Assembly (NCBI GenBank): GCA_007026445.1
Contig: VDMD01000014.1
Coordinates: 124,001-188,000, forward strand
Reading direction: 5' to 3'
From: Schizophyllum amplum
Lineage: Eukaryota > Basidiomycota > Agaricomycetes > Agaricales > Schizophyllaceae
DNA: 64,000 nt
Shown: positions 1-11,976 of the stretch, in pieces
How the letters are laid out: the number at the start of each line of letters is the position of its first letter
Numbering within the stretch: position 1 is the first letter of the stretch
Program-made: the position numbers and the translations under genes
Notes under the pieces: model-generated
Told to the model about the DNA's origin: nothing
The model's database searches: none
Seen by the model: the letters and a program-made list of their open reading frames with translations, nothing else

Positions 1-182
1 CACGTCTTTCTCAATGCGACAAACGACCGGAACGAGGGTGCGCTTGGGGCCTGGTGTGTGTGGGCAAGGAACAACGCAACGTCAACGATGCATATGCACA
101 ACGCGCTCGCGATGTACATGCGCAACGAGACGCGGCAGTTCGCTGAATGCTTCCTCTCAGAGGCGGAGGACGACCTCTACGT
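1..182 (+). pseudogene. Fragment of H-type transposase-like gene
   Basis: This stretch is identical base for base to the reverse complement of 59944-60125, inside gene H. It encodes the part of H containing FLNATNDRNEGALGAW. Identity stops abruptly at base 183: H continues with codons for VMRAARKY, while this copy changes to unrelated AT-richer DNA. The left part lies outside the window, so it cannot be said whether the copy is otherwise complete. The perfect identity implies recent activity or gene conversion. A true splice site at the break is unlikely because H has no intron there. Confidence 0.85.
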
Positions 183-490
183 GAGCCGATGCCCTTTGAT
201 ATAGCCTCAAGGTACTGGATATAACCAGGGAAAGGCATTCCTATAGTGTGGATACAACCCAGCCCCTGGTTAGCTACCTCGTAAACGCTGCTCAGGCTAG
301 CTTAGATCGTTAGGGGGGGTCCGCACTTTTTTAGGCCCCCCCATAGCCTAAACAAGCAGGACACTGGATAATGTATATATATATTGCTGGATAATGCACC
401 ACACCGCTTTGGGATGGCTTCACGAATATTGAAATTCCGCGAATGAATATCACGTGGCGCGTTCTTTGTTTGGGTAGCGCGACGCGCCGC
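183..490. other. Intergenic, no gene seen
   Basis: No supported coding region. It contains a G-run/C-run inverted pair around 311-345 that could fold into a short hairpin, and a TATATATATA tract near 372. It separates the truncated H copy from the 80-bp tandem repeat. Confidence 0.5.
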
Positions 491-886
491 CTTGCACCCA
501 CCTGGCCCCACACACTCAAACATGACGTGTAACAGCGCATTTTACTCGATATGCGCCTCCTTGCGCCCACCTTGCACCCACCTGGCCCCACACACTCAAA
601 CATGACGTGTAACAGCGCATTTTACTCGATATGCGCCTCCTTGCGCCCACCTTGCACCCACCTGGCCCCACACACTCAAACATGACGTGTAACAGCGCAT
701 TTTACTCGATATGCGCCTGCTTGCGCCCACCTTGCACCCACCTGGCCCCACACACTCAAACATGACGTGTAACAGCGCATTTTACTCGATATGCGCCTGC
801 TTGCGCCCACCTTGCACCCACCTGGCCCTACACACTCAAACATGACGTGTAATGATGCGTTTTGCTTGATACGCGCCTCCTTACGC
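491..886. repeat. 80-bp minisatellite, about 5 units
   Basis: Units begin at 491, 571, 651, 731 and 811 with an exact 80-bp period, marked by CATGACGTGT at 521, 601, 681, 761 and 841. The first four units are almost identical. The fifth degenerates after about 850. Open frames across this block (both strands) are by-products of the repeat. Diverged half units containing GCGCCCACC...GGCCC recur to about 975. Confidence 0.95.
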
Positions 887-1698
887 CCATGCGGACCTAT
901 GCTTCTCCGGCCGCGCGTGATCAGCATTTCAGGGATTGGCGCCCCCTTGCGCCCACCCGGCCCTACGTTCCCAATACGGCGTTGGGGCTTCGGCGACGCG
1001 CCACCAGCTTCCGTTCCCGGTATAAATGAAATCCCCGGCATATGCCGGTCAGCGACCGTGCACTTACCGGCGCCCTTCGGGCTCAGCCTCAGCCACATTA
1101 CTTATGCATCTAGGTCCATCCACGTTCAGTGTCATAGGATATGTGCAGCGCATACGACACGCTGCGCCCACCGCGCTTGTTCGAATGGGTGGATTTTTTC
1201 CGATCACAATCACGGCCCGAAGCCGCGACGCGCCGCCATGTTATTTGTATGTTTTTTTTACCGTCGCGGTGTCCATAATGGCTCGGACAGACCATGGGTA
1301 GAGTCCCTATATGATCCTCTATTGCCAAGCATAACGGTTGTAAAGCAGATGTACCGTGTTGTGTGTGGCGTCGTTTATTGTGCCCGATCACGTGCATCGA
1401 AGTTCAACTTAAATTTGCCTAAGTCTTGCGACGCGCACATGAAGAACGCGAACACGTTCTACATTCTTGAAGAGCTACATGGTACTCGACATATGGAGAA
1501 TAAGATACTCGGGGGGGTCAAGCAAGCCAAAATGAAGCTACGAGTCCCAAAATTGTCGCGCAAGCCAATAAACACAAGTCCCAAAATAGCACGACTCTCA
1601 AAACATAAGTCCGTAGGTTCAAATCCGCATGCGTATCCCGCCTCGAAGCGTCGTCCCATCCATATGTCGAGCATCATGCAGCTCAGTCGTCCATGTCT
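887..1698. other. Intergenic, no gene seen
   Basis: No conserved coding signal was found. Long plus-strand open frames here are proline/alanine-rich extensions of the repeat. This is the 3' flank of gene C, and the outer end of module 1 should lie here or farther left. I could not find terminal repeats matching the outer end of module 2. Confidence 0.4.
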
Positions 1699-4600
1699 TC
1701 ACAGCTCCTTCGCCATCGCCTCACAGACCCAGGTGACATCATCGACCATGCGACGCCACTGCATGTCGCTCTCGCGCGATGCCCCAAGTGCAACAGCCCA
1801 CCAAGCCAGACACGCGACGACAGACAGCATGCCATTCTGGCCGTGCGTCTCCAGCGGCTGCCCCCACTCGCCGCCGCCCGCTCGCGCCGCTTTCGGCAAG
1901 CCGTCGTAGTCGATCTTGCGCCAAGCAGGCTGGAGGGCGCACCACCAGGCGATGAGCTGCAACGAGAACACCTTGACGTCCGCGATGACTGGCTGCTTCT
2001 TGGAGCGCGTCCGTCCCGCCGCAATCCAACTCCAAAGGGCATCGGGTTTCGCTGCCGAGATCTTGACTTTGCTGCCCTTGGCGATGTCGAACTTGTGCTT
2101 GCCTTCCAGTGTCCGCCACGCGCGCAAGAGGCGCTTGTAGCGGTCACCGAGCTCCTGACGGGATAGCAGGCCGTAGTTGTCGCTGAACCACGCCGGTGTG
2201 TCGACAGGCAGGGGGGCATCGACAGGTGCGGAAGGTGCGCTGTCGCCAACGGGACTCGCCGCGTCCACGACATCCGAGACGCGTACACTGACCGGGCTGT
2301 CGACCGTGGGAGGTGCAGCCTGCGCGATGTCGCCCTCTCCAGGTCCGTCTAGGTCCATAGTCTGGTCGCAGACGGGGCTGTCAATAGTAGGTGCTGCCGG
2401 CGTGGCATCGCCCTCACCAGGCCCATCTACGTGCATAGCCCGATCGTCCTCCTCCATCTGCCGACGCACGCGCTCCGCTAGACGCGCCATCCTCGATGAC
2501 ATGTCGATCGGCAACTCGGAGGTGTGTTCCTCCGCCTCCGGATTCCCCGCGGCCTCCTCATCCTCGCCGTCGTCTGCATCTGCGTCTGGATCGAGAGCGG
2601 CTTCCAGCCGCTCCTCAGCGGTAAGTCCGTCGTCCTCGTCTGCGTCCGCATCTGGATCGAGAGCAGCTTCCAGCCGCTCCTCAGCGGTAAGTCCGTCGTC
2701 CTCGTCCGCGTTCGCATCTGGATCGAGATCGGCTTCGAGACGCTCTTCAGTGGTAAGGCCGTCGAGTTCGTCTGCGCGCGGCACTTGGGCGAGTTGTGAG
2801 CGGGTCGCGGATGGTACAACTGCGGCTGGCGGTGCAGGGGAGGGAGAAGATCGTACAACTGCGGCTGGCGGTGCAGGGGAGGGAGAAGATCCGAGGCGTC
2901 CGTCAGCATTTGGAGCGGACGCTGCATCATCAGGGGAAGAGGTCGAGAGGGTAGGAGGGTTGTCGCCCGCAGCGCTCGCGGTCTGCGTGCTAGAGGGTTT
3001 TGGGGGGTGCTGAGCTAGAATACAGTTAGTCACAGCCCATTGGCATAGAACTGATCCACCGACTCACCTCGCGCGCTACTGTCTGAACGCCTGTTCCCAG
3101 GAAATACCGGCCCATGGACCCTCGAGGGACCAGCCCTCCGGTTAATCCTCTTCCGCGGTGGCGGTCGATTAGGATCCCTCTCCTCGTCCTCGTCCGACGT
3201 GTCGTTGGCATCACAGACGTAACCATCTTTGTCGACGTAGTGATCCTCGTCCCACTTCCAGCTCCGCGTCAAGAGCCAGACCTTGTTCTTCGGCGGGTTG
3301 TTCAGCCATCGGAGGTACTTCTGCTTTTCCCATGCCATCCGACGCGTTCCTTCTTGCTCTCCGGGAGGATCGTCGGGATTGTAAGTCGCCTCCGGCTTGT
3401 CCTCGTTAAACTTGCCCTGCTTGCGCGGCTTCGCGGCCTTGCGCTTAGTGCCAGCGGCAGCGAAGGCAGACGGAGTCGACGCTGCAGGAGGAGGCGCGGA
3501 GGCGGACGAAGTCGACGGTGCAGGAGGAGGCGCGGCGGATGACGAAGTCGACGGTGCAGGAGGAGACGCGGGGCATGACAAAGTCGACGGTGCAGGAGGA
3601 GGCGCGGCGGATGACTCAGAAGCAGACGCGGGTGGCACGAGCGTGGATGCTGTCATGGTGGCGGCTTGGGACGACGACGCGGCGTCCGCTGTTGTGGCCG
3701 CGGACTTAGCGGCCTTCGGCTTCGGCTTCGGCTTCGGCTTCGGTTTGGCCTTCGGGACCGCCTTCGCCTTGCCTTTCCGCGAGCGCCGGTTGGACGTATC
3801 GTCGTCGTCGCTGTCGGAGTTGTCGGTGCCGGAGTCGTACTCGTCAGCCTCCTCGTCCTCCATCTGCAGCAGCAGGTCGAGAGTCTCCGGCAGCCCAGGT
3901 ATGTCAACATCGGCATTGGCTTTGTTCAACGCGCTGGCCGTCTTCTCCTCGTCAGCTGCAAACAGGTCAGTCTCACGCTGCGGGAGGCCACGCAATATCA
4001 CTCACTAAACGAGGCTTTCAGAAATGCTAAGTAATTGGTCTTGACTTGTTCGAAGGAGGGGTGATGCGCCCAGGTGTCCAGAACGCCCCCACCGAGGGAC
4101 GTGCCGACAGACATCGCGTGCACGCGTATGTCGCCGTTGGCGGACGGCATCGGTCCACCGATGATAAGTGTCGCATGCAGCCCAGTGTGCTCCTGGATAC
4201 CTCTAAGAATGGGGAGAACAAAGTCCGGCGTGCGCATGATAGCACTGAGCTCGGCGTCAGCATATGCGCCCAGGGAGACCAAAGCAGCAGACGCACTCGT
4301 GTCGAGCCTGGGCCTCCTTCGAAGGTCCTTCGTTCATCAGGCGATTGTACTCCGCGTGCTGGCGTGCCGCGTCCTCCTTCGAACGCCGTGAGTACGGTTC
4401 CTTCTCCTCATCCGAGAGCTTCCTCCACTCGTCCAGCACGACCCCCTCGCGGAAGTTGATACCCTGCTTCGCGCCGGGCACACTCGCGTTAGCAAGGATG
4501 CCCGCCTTCCATCGCTCTTCGTATATGGCCAGGAACTTCGGACGCTCTTCGACCCAGTACTGCTGCCAGGCCGAACGTCCGCGCGGAGGGTGCTTGTAAC

Positions 4601-5133
4601 CGGCGAGCTGGGCAAGCAATGTCGCGTATGGGTTACTCTTGGGGTCCATGCTGAAGTATGGCGCGCGCGTCAACTTCTTGGCGCGGTACTTGAACCACCG
4701 CCGGATGCGCTGAAGGGTGACATGTCAGCGAATTGTGACGAGCCATCACGCGATCCAAACATACGCGATTCAGCGTCGATATGCGCGTCAACCTCAGGTC
4801 CTTGGCCTGCTCCGTCAAGCCCGACCCCATGTCGTACGCCTTCAGTGGGTCGAACTCAGGAAGCGGCAGCTCGGGCTCCACGTCATCGAGCGTCTCCGGA
4901 GGAATCTGCACATGGAATTGCTTGCACACCGTGCTGATGAACTGCCTCTCCACCAGCCATCCCCGCTGCGAGGCATCAATGAAGCCGGAAAGGTGAGGGC
5001 GCAATATTTTCTCCTCGCGCACACCGTCGGCCCATCCTCTCAGGCTTTTTCGTTGCGTTTTCGGCTTCTTCCGCGAGGCTTTCTGTTTTGGGGCCAAGCT
5101 TCGAACCATGACTCTGCGCGCGAGGTCAGCCAA
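1699..5133 (-). CDS. KDZ cargo gene C, unknown function (1071 aa)
   Basis: I do not recognise a characterised function. Five exons fit without stops: 5133-4765, 4709-4297, 4245-4016, 3955-3068 and 3014-1699, giving 1071 aa. The N-terminal conserved region (FHVQIPPET type motif) and the middle segment (TGLH...GGPMP...NG) match C' (27998-30911) exon by exon, with exon 2 being 413 nt in both. A long charged, disordered centre follows, with KPKPKPKP near 3716-3755 and three acidic repeats (EERLEAALDPDADA type, 63-bp DNA period, 2585-2775). The C-terminal domain (WFSDNYGLLSRQELG...HGQNGML...VTWVCE) also matches C'. The start at 5133 is the first in-frame ATG; 5109 is an alternative. It is transcribed divergently from gene A, 305 bp away. 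A nuclear accessory protein of the transposon is only a guess. Confidence 0.8.
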
Positions 5134-5438
5134 TCATCCATTCGTGTGTGGCGAGAACTTACCCAGATATAGCCTTGCGCACGCTATGCAGAGGCTGGAT
5201 AGAGGGAGGACGAGGCAAGGCGGTACGATTTTTTTCTCTGACATCTTCGAAGTCCTGCTTGTCCCCCTTGTCAGCGCACGCGGATCCCAGCGCGTTGAAC
5301 GCCGCATTCATCCAGAGTTTGGACGTCTGCCTCACGCTGGGTGAGTGACTTGTCACACGTATATTATCCCGCCCGAGCTCGCGCACTTCTTTCTTTCCCC
5401 CACCATCTGGCATCCCTCCGTCTTTCACTTCTCTTACC
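5134..5438. promoter_or_regulatory. Divergent C/A intergenic promoter region
   Basis: These 305 bp separate the start codons of gene C (leftward) and gene A (rightward). The mirror module has the same arrangement (336 bp, 27662-27997). A conserved head-to-head spacing suggests a shared bidirectional promoter. I see no clear paired TATA boxes; an ACGTATATTATC stretch at about 5357 is a weak candidate for A. Confidence 0.4.
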
Positions 5439-6217
5439 ATGTCTTCCGACGCTGGTGTGTCTCGTCTACAACGTCGCCGCGTCTGTCTCTGACGCACCCC
5501 ACAGTGCACGCCAACACTTCCGTCGCCGTCTCCGGTGACGGAAGTGTCGGCCACCACGCTCCCGCCGATGTCAACATGTCGCCCATGAGCGACTTGACCG
5601 AGCTGCAATCCAGTGACCCTCCCGACGTTGACGCTGGTGCAGTCCAGGACAACACGACCATGGACAGCGAGGACGACGACGACGTTCAGATCACCCTGGA
5701 CCATGTGCCGCCGCCCCACGTCTTCCTCGGGGCGCTCGGGCAGGCGGTCGTCCCTACTGCTTCGTCGACAGCGTCGGTGCCGATCACGGCTTCGGCCCCG
5801 CCCATGGCCGCGTCGAACACCACGCTCGTCCCAACTGGCGCTGCCATGACCGCCGCCGCCGCCACGGCCGCCCCGCAATCGCGCTTCTCCTTCGCAACTA
5901 TGAATGCGATGCCTGCCGAGGTTGGGATCGCGTACGGCGTGGTTCCCGGGGCTGAGCTTACCATCCCGCTGGGCTTCCTTGCCGGCGCGACGAAGTTGTA
6001 CGCCGTTTCGTATGGCCTTTTCGTTGGGGTCTTCAAGGAACAGTGCGTCTCTATCTCCTTTCCTGATGTTTGTCTTACCGTCTATCCCAGTGACATGCAC
6101 AGCATGGCTATCTCGGGTGTGTCGGCAGCGGGGCATTTCTCCAGCAAGGATTGCGGAGCCGTCGTCCGCTGGTTCAACGCTCGCCTGCGCATGAACCTGG
6201 TGAGGATTGCTGATTGA
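5439..6217 (+). CDS. KDZ cargo gene A, RNase H1 N-terminal-like domain (226 aa)
   Basis: Three exons, 5439-5454, 5505-6042 and 6091-6217, give 226 aa. The micro-exon start (MSSDA) is chosen because it splices in phase and A' (27661-26966) begins the same way with MSQSFD. The N-terminal half is acidic and Ala/Thr-rich. The C-terminal ~70 residues (YAVSYGLFVGVF, then MHSMAISGVS...F.SK..A..WFNA) fit the RNase H1 N-terminal/viroplasmin fold (Pfam Cauli_VI), which binds RNA-DNA hybrids or dsRNA. The usual Trp after GVF is replaced by Lys-Glu. Exon 3 is 127 nt in both A and A'. The family assignment is by motif only; the role in the transposon is unknown. Confidence 0.7.
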
Positions 6218-6862
6218 AGTAAGTGATCATCTCCATCTCCATCCAGACCATTGTACTGACGGAAGACATGTGCAGAACGCCCCTTGCATCTGGCACTTCT
6301 TGTTCGGCGACGCCCCCACAAAAGGGTCATACATATCTTGGTCCCGCGTCGTCTGTCATCCGTATAGTGAAGCCTCGTATATTGTACTGTAGTGGTATAG
6401 CGACTCCCCCTGGTGTATGCTGTGATATGAAAAGCTATGTCGTTCGCAAATGCTCCTTCGGTGCACCCTCAAAGGCTCAAAAAGGCAATGTGAACAATAT
6501 GTCACGCGCATGTAATCGTTGGTGACGCATTTTCTCTTCTCCGGTCTTCTCCCCACCGTTGCACATCCCTGCCATATTCCTGCGCTGCTCTTCAAGCGTT
6601 TCATCGTGCATGTCCATGCTTCTGGGAATCCCGTTCCTCCTCTCGACCCCGTGCCCTGCTCGGAGCAGGGAAGCACCGGCGCCCACGCATCAGCGTGCGC
6701 TTCACGTCCTGCCATTGGCAGAATCCTGTTATGTACGTGGTGCATCGCTCCGCCTTCAGTGCGCGCTCATCCTTCATAACCAGAGCCGCTTTGCATGGCC
6801 GAGCGATTCTTTAGCTCCTCCTCCACCATCCTTGGCGCCTACGCCTTCACTCGCTGACCGAC
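6218..6862. other. A-B intergenic spacer
   Basis: 645 bp between gene A and gene B with no supported coding region. It presumably holds the A 3' end and the B promoter. No clear TATA box or repeat was seen. Confidence 0.4.
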
Positions 6863-7654
6863 ATGGACAACGATGACCTCCTACGTCGTATGACATCCCT
6901 CTCCCTCCTTCAATCTCCTTCGCCGCCTGAAAACATCGAAGCGCCGCCTTCTTACTCGCATGCCATCACCATCGCTGCTCCGGAGGCCCTAGCGCCGATT
7001 GACACGCCAGAGCCGGCAGCACGTCTCAGTGTGGGGGGAAGTTCCTACATGCAGGGAGGTGGAAAATCGTATGTCGTATTTGTTGGTCGCACGGCCGGCG
7101 TCTACGGGAAATGGTGCGTGTTGTGTTACCATATCACCTCTGTCTTTACTGATGGACGGTCCTGCCGTAGGGAGGATTGCAGACTTCAAGTCAACGGGGT
7201 AAAGCACAACTCCTACAAGTCATTCTTTTCCTCGGAGAAGGCGGAGGAGGCATTCTCCGCCGCCCAGGCGCGAGGCTTGACGTACTCGTGCGGATCCGAC
7301 ACCATCAGCGTGGGGCGTGTCACTGGCCGGGAGCGCATGTTCCCGGACTCTCTTCCCCTCTGCCTCGCATTCACCGACGATGCTGCAAGCCAGGCCATGT
7401 CTGCCGCTGGCGATCCTTGGTATGTCGTCGTTGCAGGCACCCAGCCTGGCGTATATCGCACCTTGTACGTACTCATTTAGTACGCGTGTACTTTCGTGGA
7501 CTCACGCTCTCTTCCCTTCAGCCACGAAGCGCTCCTGGCGACCACAGGCCTTGAAGGTGCCAAGCATCGCAGCTTTCCGTCGAGAGCGCAGGCGCAGAGA
7601 GAGATGAAGCGGGCCCTTGACAATGGTGAAGTGTATCGCCTGAGTAGAGGTTGA
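6863..7654 (+). CDS. KDZ cargo gene B, tandem RNase H1 N-terminal-like domains (225 aa)
   Basis: Three exons, 6863-7113, 7171-7464 and 7522-7654, give 225 aa. Two viroplasmin/RNase H1 N-terminal motifs are visible. Domain 1, about residues 70-116, reads YVVFVGRTAGVYGKW then V.G....SYKSF...A..AF. Domain 2, about residues 165-220, reads WYVVVAGTQPGVYRTF then G...AKHRSFPSRAQA. In this family the fold binds RNA-DNA hybrids or dsRNA. Each intron interrupts a domain right after the GVY motif, and B' (26309-25600) has identical exon 2 and 3 lengths (294 and 133 nt). No RNase H catalytic domain is present, so a binding rather than cleaving role is inferred. Confidence 0.78.
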
Positions 7655-8941
7655 ATAGCAGTACCCAAGCCGTGTCTTGTATGTCGGGGCGTGAATTCGT
7701 ATATTGAGGGCTTTTCCAGAACTAGTTGCGATGAGGATCTGGCTGGCCATGGTCACCGAATGATTGATATTGAGCGAGTTCTGTAGAAATGTGATATCAT
7801 GCTCGCCGAGAAGATGGCGCACGCTCTGTGTTGTTGAAGAGCCATTGTCCTCTGCTGAACTGAGCTATCATCTTCTGCAGAACGAAATTACTATATATAT
7901 ATTGCCCTGCTGGCTCAGTCTGTATGGGATAGCAATACAGAGCACGAGAAGACCGGAACGGCGCTGTGAGAGACATCATTTGTGGCCGCGGTGGCTTCGC
8001 GTCGACATGCGGGCAATCGGACCGAGCACCGAAGGTGGCTCTCGGTCGTGCTCGACAACGTCTGTGGGTCGAACGAAGGATCTGCAAGCCCGCGGACCAG
8101 CCGGACTTGATAGTACAGCCTAGCGTACAAGGCGTCAGGACCTTCAACTGGCGTCGATCAATCATTGTGAGCTCGAATAGACACGAAGTCCAGTGAAGGA
8201 CACTTGAGATTTCTGATTGAGCGCTACAGTACATGTCGCTTTCATCCGTGGCTGTATTGCTCTGGCGCGCACAGTCAATGCTCTATGGTATACATACATG
8301 GTATATCTGTCTATTGATGCTGTTTTACGGACGCCGCATACCTCGACGGTAGTAGAAACATGCGACAGGTTCATCAAGACGCTCATTCAGGATCAAGCCG
8401 GCAACACGGAACACTATGCAAAGAAGGAAAGGTGTTACAGTCCAGATGGGTTATGATACATGTATGCCAATGTGATGTTTTCGTCGTGAACCGCAGCCAG
8501 GAAACTGAACTACACCGCTTCAGAATGGCAATATGCGCGCCACTCTAATTTGCCTGGCTATGGGGCAAGGCCTTCCGCGGGCCAGGAGAAGTACAATCAG
8601 CGCAGATTAAGCAAGATCTAGACCTGCAGATACGCGTGCACATAATCCGCCTGCATTTGACTGAGAACAGTGGCTAGAATAACTTTGGATGCGACATACG
8701 GCTCGCGGTCACGAGACAGTTGAAGTTGAACCTTTGGCGTGGGAGCACGCCGGCATTGTCCGTACGGGTGGTAACAATGCGGCTGCAAGTTGAACTTGAT
8801 CGCTCATACCTGACGCCTTGAGCCTCGCCATGTCCGCCCCTTGCTTCTTCTCCACCAAGAGCCCTCGCGCCCTCAAAAAATTGCCCACCGTGCACTCTCG
8901 TCAGCTTTACTGGCCCGCGCTCTCTTGTTCTCCCAGTGACC
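7655..8941. other. B-D intergenic spacer
   Basis: About 1.3 kb with no supported coding region. It includes a TATATATATAT tract near 7891. Open frames on both strands lack motif support and have no counterpart in the B'-D' spacer. Confidence 0.4.
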
Positions 8942-11901
8942 ATGTTCTCCTTCGGTCGCGGCCAGCAAGTCTTTGTTTTCTTGGATGTTCCCGAAGCCGC
9001 AGACTTGGAGGTGGCTCACGCGGAAGTTGTCAACGTGCTGCGCGACCAGCCTGGCACCCATGTACCCGGCAGTCCTGCCCCCGACAACGCCCGCGACGTC
9101 AACAGTGCCAACGACACCGGTTTGGGCACCCCTACCGTTTGTTCAGCGGCTCAGCCGCCTGCGGTCGTTGATCTTGAAAATTTGCGGACCCCTTCCGCTC
9201 AAGCGCCGCCAGCTCCTGTGCTCGCGTCTCTAACGCTTCAATCCCCAGTGTGAGTTTCAATCGCCGTCTCCTTAAGATACATACTCATCTCATTTGTCAG
9301 AACTGTTCCGCCCGCCGCGACCGCCGGGCTGAACAATGCTGATCTTGTCAGCAACGGCTGGGTGCGTTTGGCGGATGGCTACGGGTGAGCGCAGCGGCGA
9401 TTGATCAGAATGCTCATACTGAATGCGTGGTCAGTGCCCAAGGCTTCATTCGCGCGCTGCGCGATCGCTGGAGAGTGTTCCGCTGGAACCCATCTCTCAC
9501 GATTGATCGCAATTATCTCCAGTTCAACAGCGAACAATGGAGGTACGTCACCCTCGCTACTTCGCCCTGCCACTTATGATGACCTCTCGATTCGTAGGAA
9601 CTTTGCGGAGGTTCACGCATTCCCCATATATCTCCCCATGTCGCGCATCATCCCCTCGCTTCTGCGCATGCGCGCCCCTATCGACTATAACGACCTCAGC
9701 CCTCGCCCGATCCTGGGTGGCGAGATGATCATCAACATGATGACCGATTTGTCGCCTCGCGAGCTGGCTTATTCGACGATGGGCACCACAGTCACTCTGC
9801 AAGTCGGACAGTACGTCTGCGCATTCCAGTGCATTGCATGAGACTTACGCTTGTCGCTTAGCACCTACGACTTCAATGACCTGTACCCGGACGAGGACGC
9901 GCCTCCCTTTGCGACGCCGGAGCAAGCCGGTCTGACGGGTTCTCAGACCGTCGTCGCAACCTCGCCGGCCTCAACTACCAACGATCCGCCGCGCACTCCG
10001 CAGAGTAACTGGAAGATAGGGCAACGCCTGCGCGGCCCCGATGGCGCATGGGGTCCTATGTAAGTACAATCCTCATCACTGATTCAACATCTGCTGACAT
10101 TTGTCCTAGCATACGAGGACGAGCACGCGCTGAATCTAGCATGTCCCCGCTTCCAGATCTCGAGAGCAGCGACGACGACCTATTCCCGGAGTTTCCTGTC
10201 TCGCCCAAGCAGCCGACGTCATCTGGTCCGCCTGCTCCACGGCCGACCTACGCCCCAACCCGCCTTGCTCCGCCGGTGCGCTACGACTCCTGGTTCGCGA
10301 AAGACGACAAGGAAGACAAGAAGGGAGACAGTTCTCACAGGACAGCGTCGGAGGATATCGAGTGCCTACGAGTTGTTCACTACGTGCACAGCGACTCTGG
10401 CGAAGACGATGACGACGTACAGATCGTTCATCCGTCACCCATCGTCCTGCCTGTCGCTTCCAACTCGGACAACGATGAGGTGGAGATTGTACATCCTCCG
10501 CTGGTAGAAACGCCACGCATCGTACTGCACGTCCCGTCGGACTCGGATTCGGACGAGGTCAAGATGATCTATTCTACCCGCGTCGCCGTGACTGCCAACA
10601 GCAGCAGCGCCGTGTCTCGCCCCTTGAACTTCGTCCGTCCCCAGCCGTCCGCCAGCAGCACCACTGTGCGTCGCACGACCTTCGTGCGTCCCCGGCCGTC
10701 TGCCAGTACCACTACCGTGCGTCGCACCTCGACCTTCGTGCGTCCCCGGCCGTCTGCCAGTACCACCACCGTGCGTCGCACCTCGACGCTCGTCCGTCCC
10801 CGGCCGTCTACCAGCAGCAGTAGCGCCGTGCCTCGCACCTTGTCGTTCGTCTGTCCCCGGCCGTCTACCAGCAGCAGTAGCGCCGTGCCTCGCACCTTCA
10901 CGTTCGTCCCTCCACCGCCGTCTGTCAGCGGCAGCGGTGACGTGCCTCGCACCTCGACTTTTGTCCCTCCCCAGCCGTCTGCCAGCAGCGGCATCACCGG
11001 TCCCCGCATCTCGTTTGACTATCCTCGGCCCTCGCGACCGGTGCCCGACAGCCCGCCGTATCTGCGTTCCGTGGACGACCGCATGTTCCATCATCTGGAG
11101 GCGCATCCTTACGAGCGGCGGGCCTATGTGAGCAGTGATGAGGAGATGGACTCTGTGCATGACGGGAACGACTCGGATGATGGGAACGAGTTGGGCGCCG
11201 ACGGGGATGATGGAGATGCTGATGATACGGGCGACCTATCGTCTTTGGAGTACGCCAGCTCAGAAGACGGCGATGTCGACGATGATGGGCACCACCACGT
11301 CGACGATGACGGCAACACGAGTGAGCGAGACAACAATAGCAACAGCGCCAGCAACGCCTTGGAGGGCGGCAGCAATGATGAAGGCGACAGCAACAGCGAC
11401 ATCGTAGCTGGTGGCGAGATCATGGTGGACGCGCAGATCATCAACGGCGAGATGGTGATGGATGTGCAGGATGGCACGGAGGACGTCCCATGCCACAACG
11501 CTGCTAGCGAGGTGGCGGTCGAGGCGCGGGACGGTGCCGTTGTTGGTGATGTGGCATTGGATGTATGGGATGGCAATGTCGCTGGTGATGCCGGTGATGC
11601 TGAGGGCGACGTCGAGATGGACATGCAGGACCTCGTGGTGGGGATGTTTGTGAACGTTCAGGCTGGTGATACGGTCGGCCATGTGGTTGAGGGCGCAGGA
11701 GACAGTGACGCTGTCGGCGTGGACGCCGTCTCCGAGATCGCGGCGGACTTGCAGGCTGATATGGGAACGGAAGCGCAGGGTGTGCAGGACGGGAACATGG
11801 TGGTTGTGACTGACAACGCGGCAGAAGTCGCGCAAGTGCAGGTCACCGTCCCGGTGACCGTCAGGCAGTTGCGCAATCGGTGTATCTATAAGTATCGATA
11901 A
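8942..11901 (+). CDS. KDZ cargo gene D, unknown function (900 aa)
   Basis: Six exons join in phase: 8942-9249, 9301-9384, 9435-9542, 9598-9810, 9862-10059 and 10110-11901. The N-terminal ~300 residues are shared with D' (ISFG/FSFG start, then IPLY..., LGG, a strongly conserved YSTMGTTV, and YDFNDLYPD). Exon 3 is 108 nt in both copies. The large last exon is low complexity. About seven units of ~21 residues, of the type TTVRRTSTFVRPRPSAS, lie between 10620 and 11000, followed by an acidic Asp/Glu/Asn-rich tail. No catalytic motif or known domain is recognised. The disordered acidic tail suggests a nuclear or chromatin-interacting protein, which is inference only. Confidence 0.72.
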
Positions 11902-11938
11902 GTATCCTACGTAGCGTTATTCCAACCGAGATCTAGCT

Positions 11939-11976
11939 CAAGCATCAGCATGACAGTAATGTCATGCTGATGCTTG
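11939..11976. repeat. Perfect 16-bp inverted repeat (hairpin)
   Basis: The arm CAAGCATCAGCATGAC at 11939-11954 is repeated exactly in reverse complement at 11961-11976 across a 6-nt AGTAAT loop. It lies 38 bp past the stop codon of gene D and before KDZ1. It could be a 3'-end structure, a protein-binding palindrome or a scar of excision. No matching hairpin was seen at the equivalent point of module 2. Confidence 0.9.

Noticed and set aside
676..1909. Long overlapping frames on both strands (up to 372 codons)
   Set aside because: They read through the 80-bp minisatellite and low-complexity flank, with repetitive sequence and no conserved motif.
2177..3013. 278-codon plus-strand frame opposite gene C
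   Set aside because: Shadow of the last exon of C, which has homology to C' on its own strand; the plus frame is serine-rich with no support.
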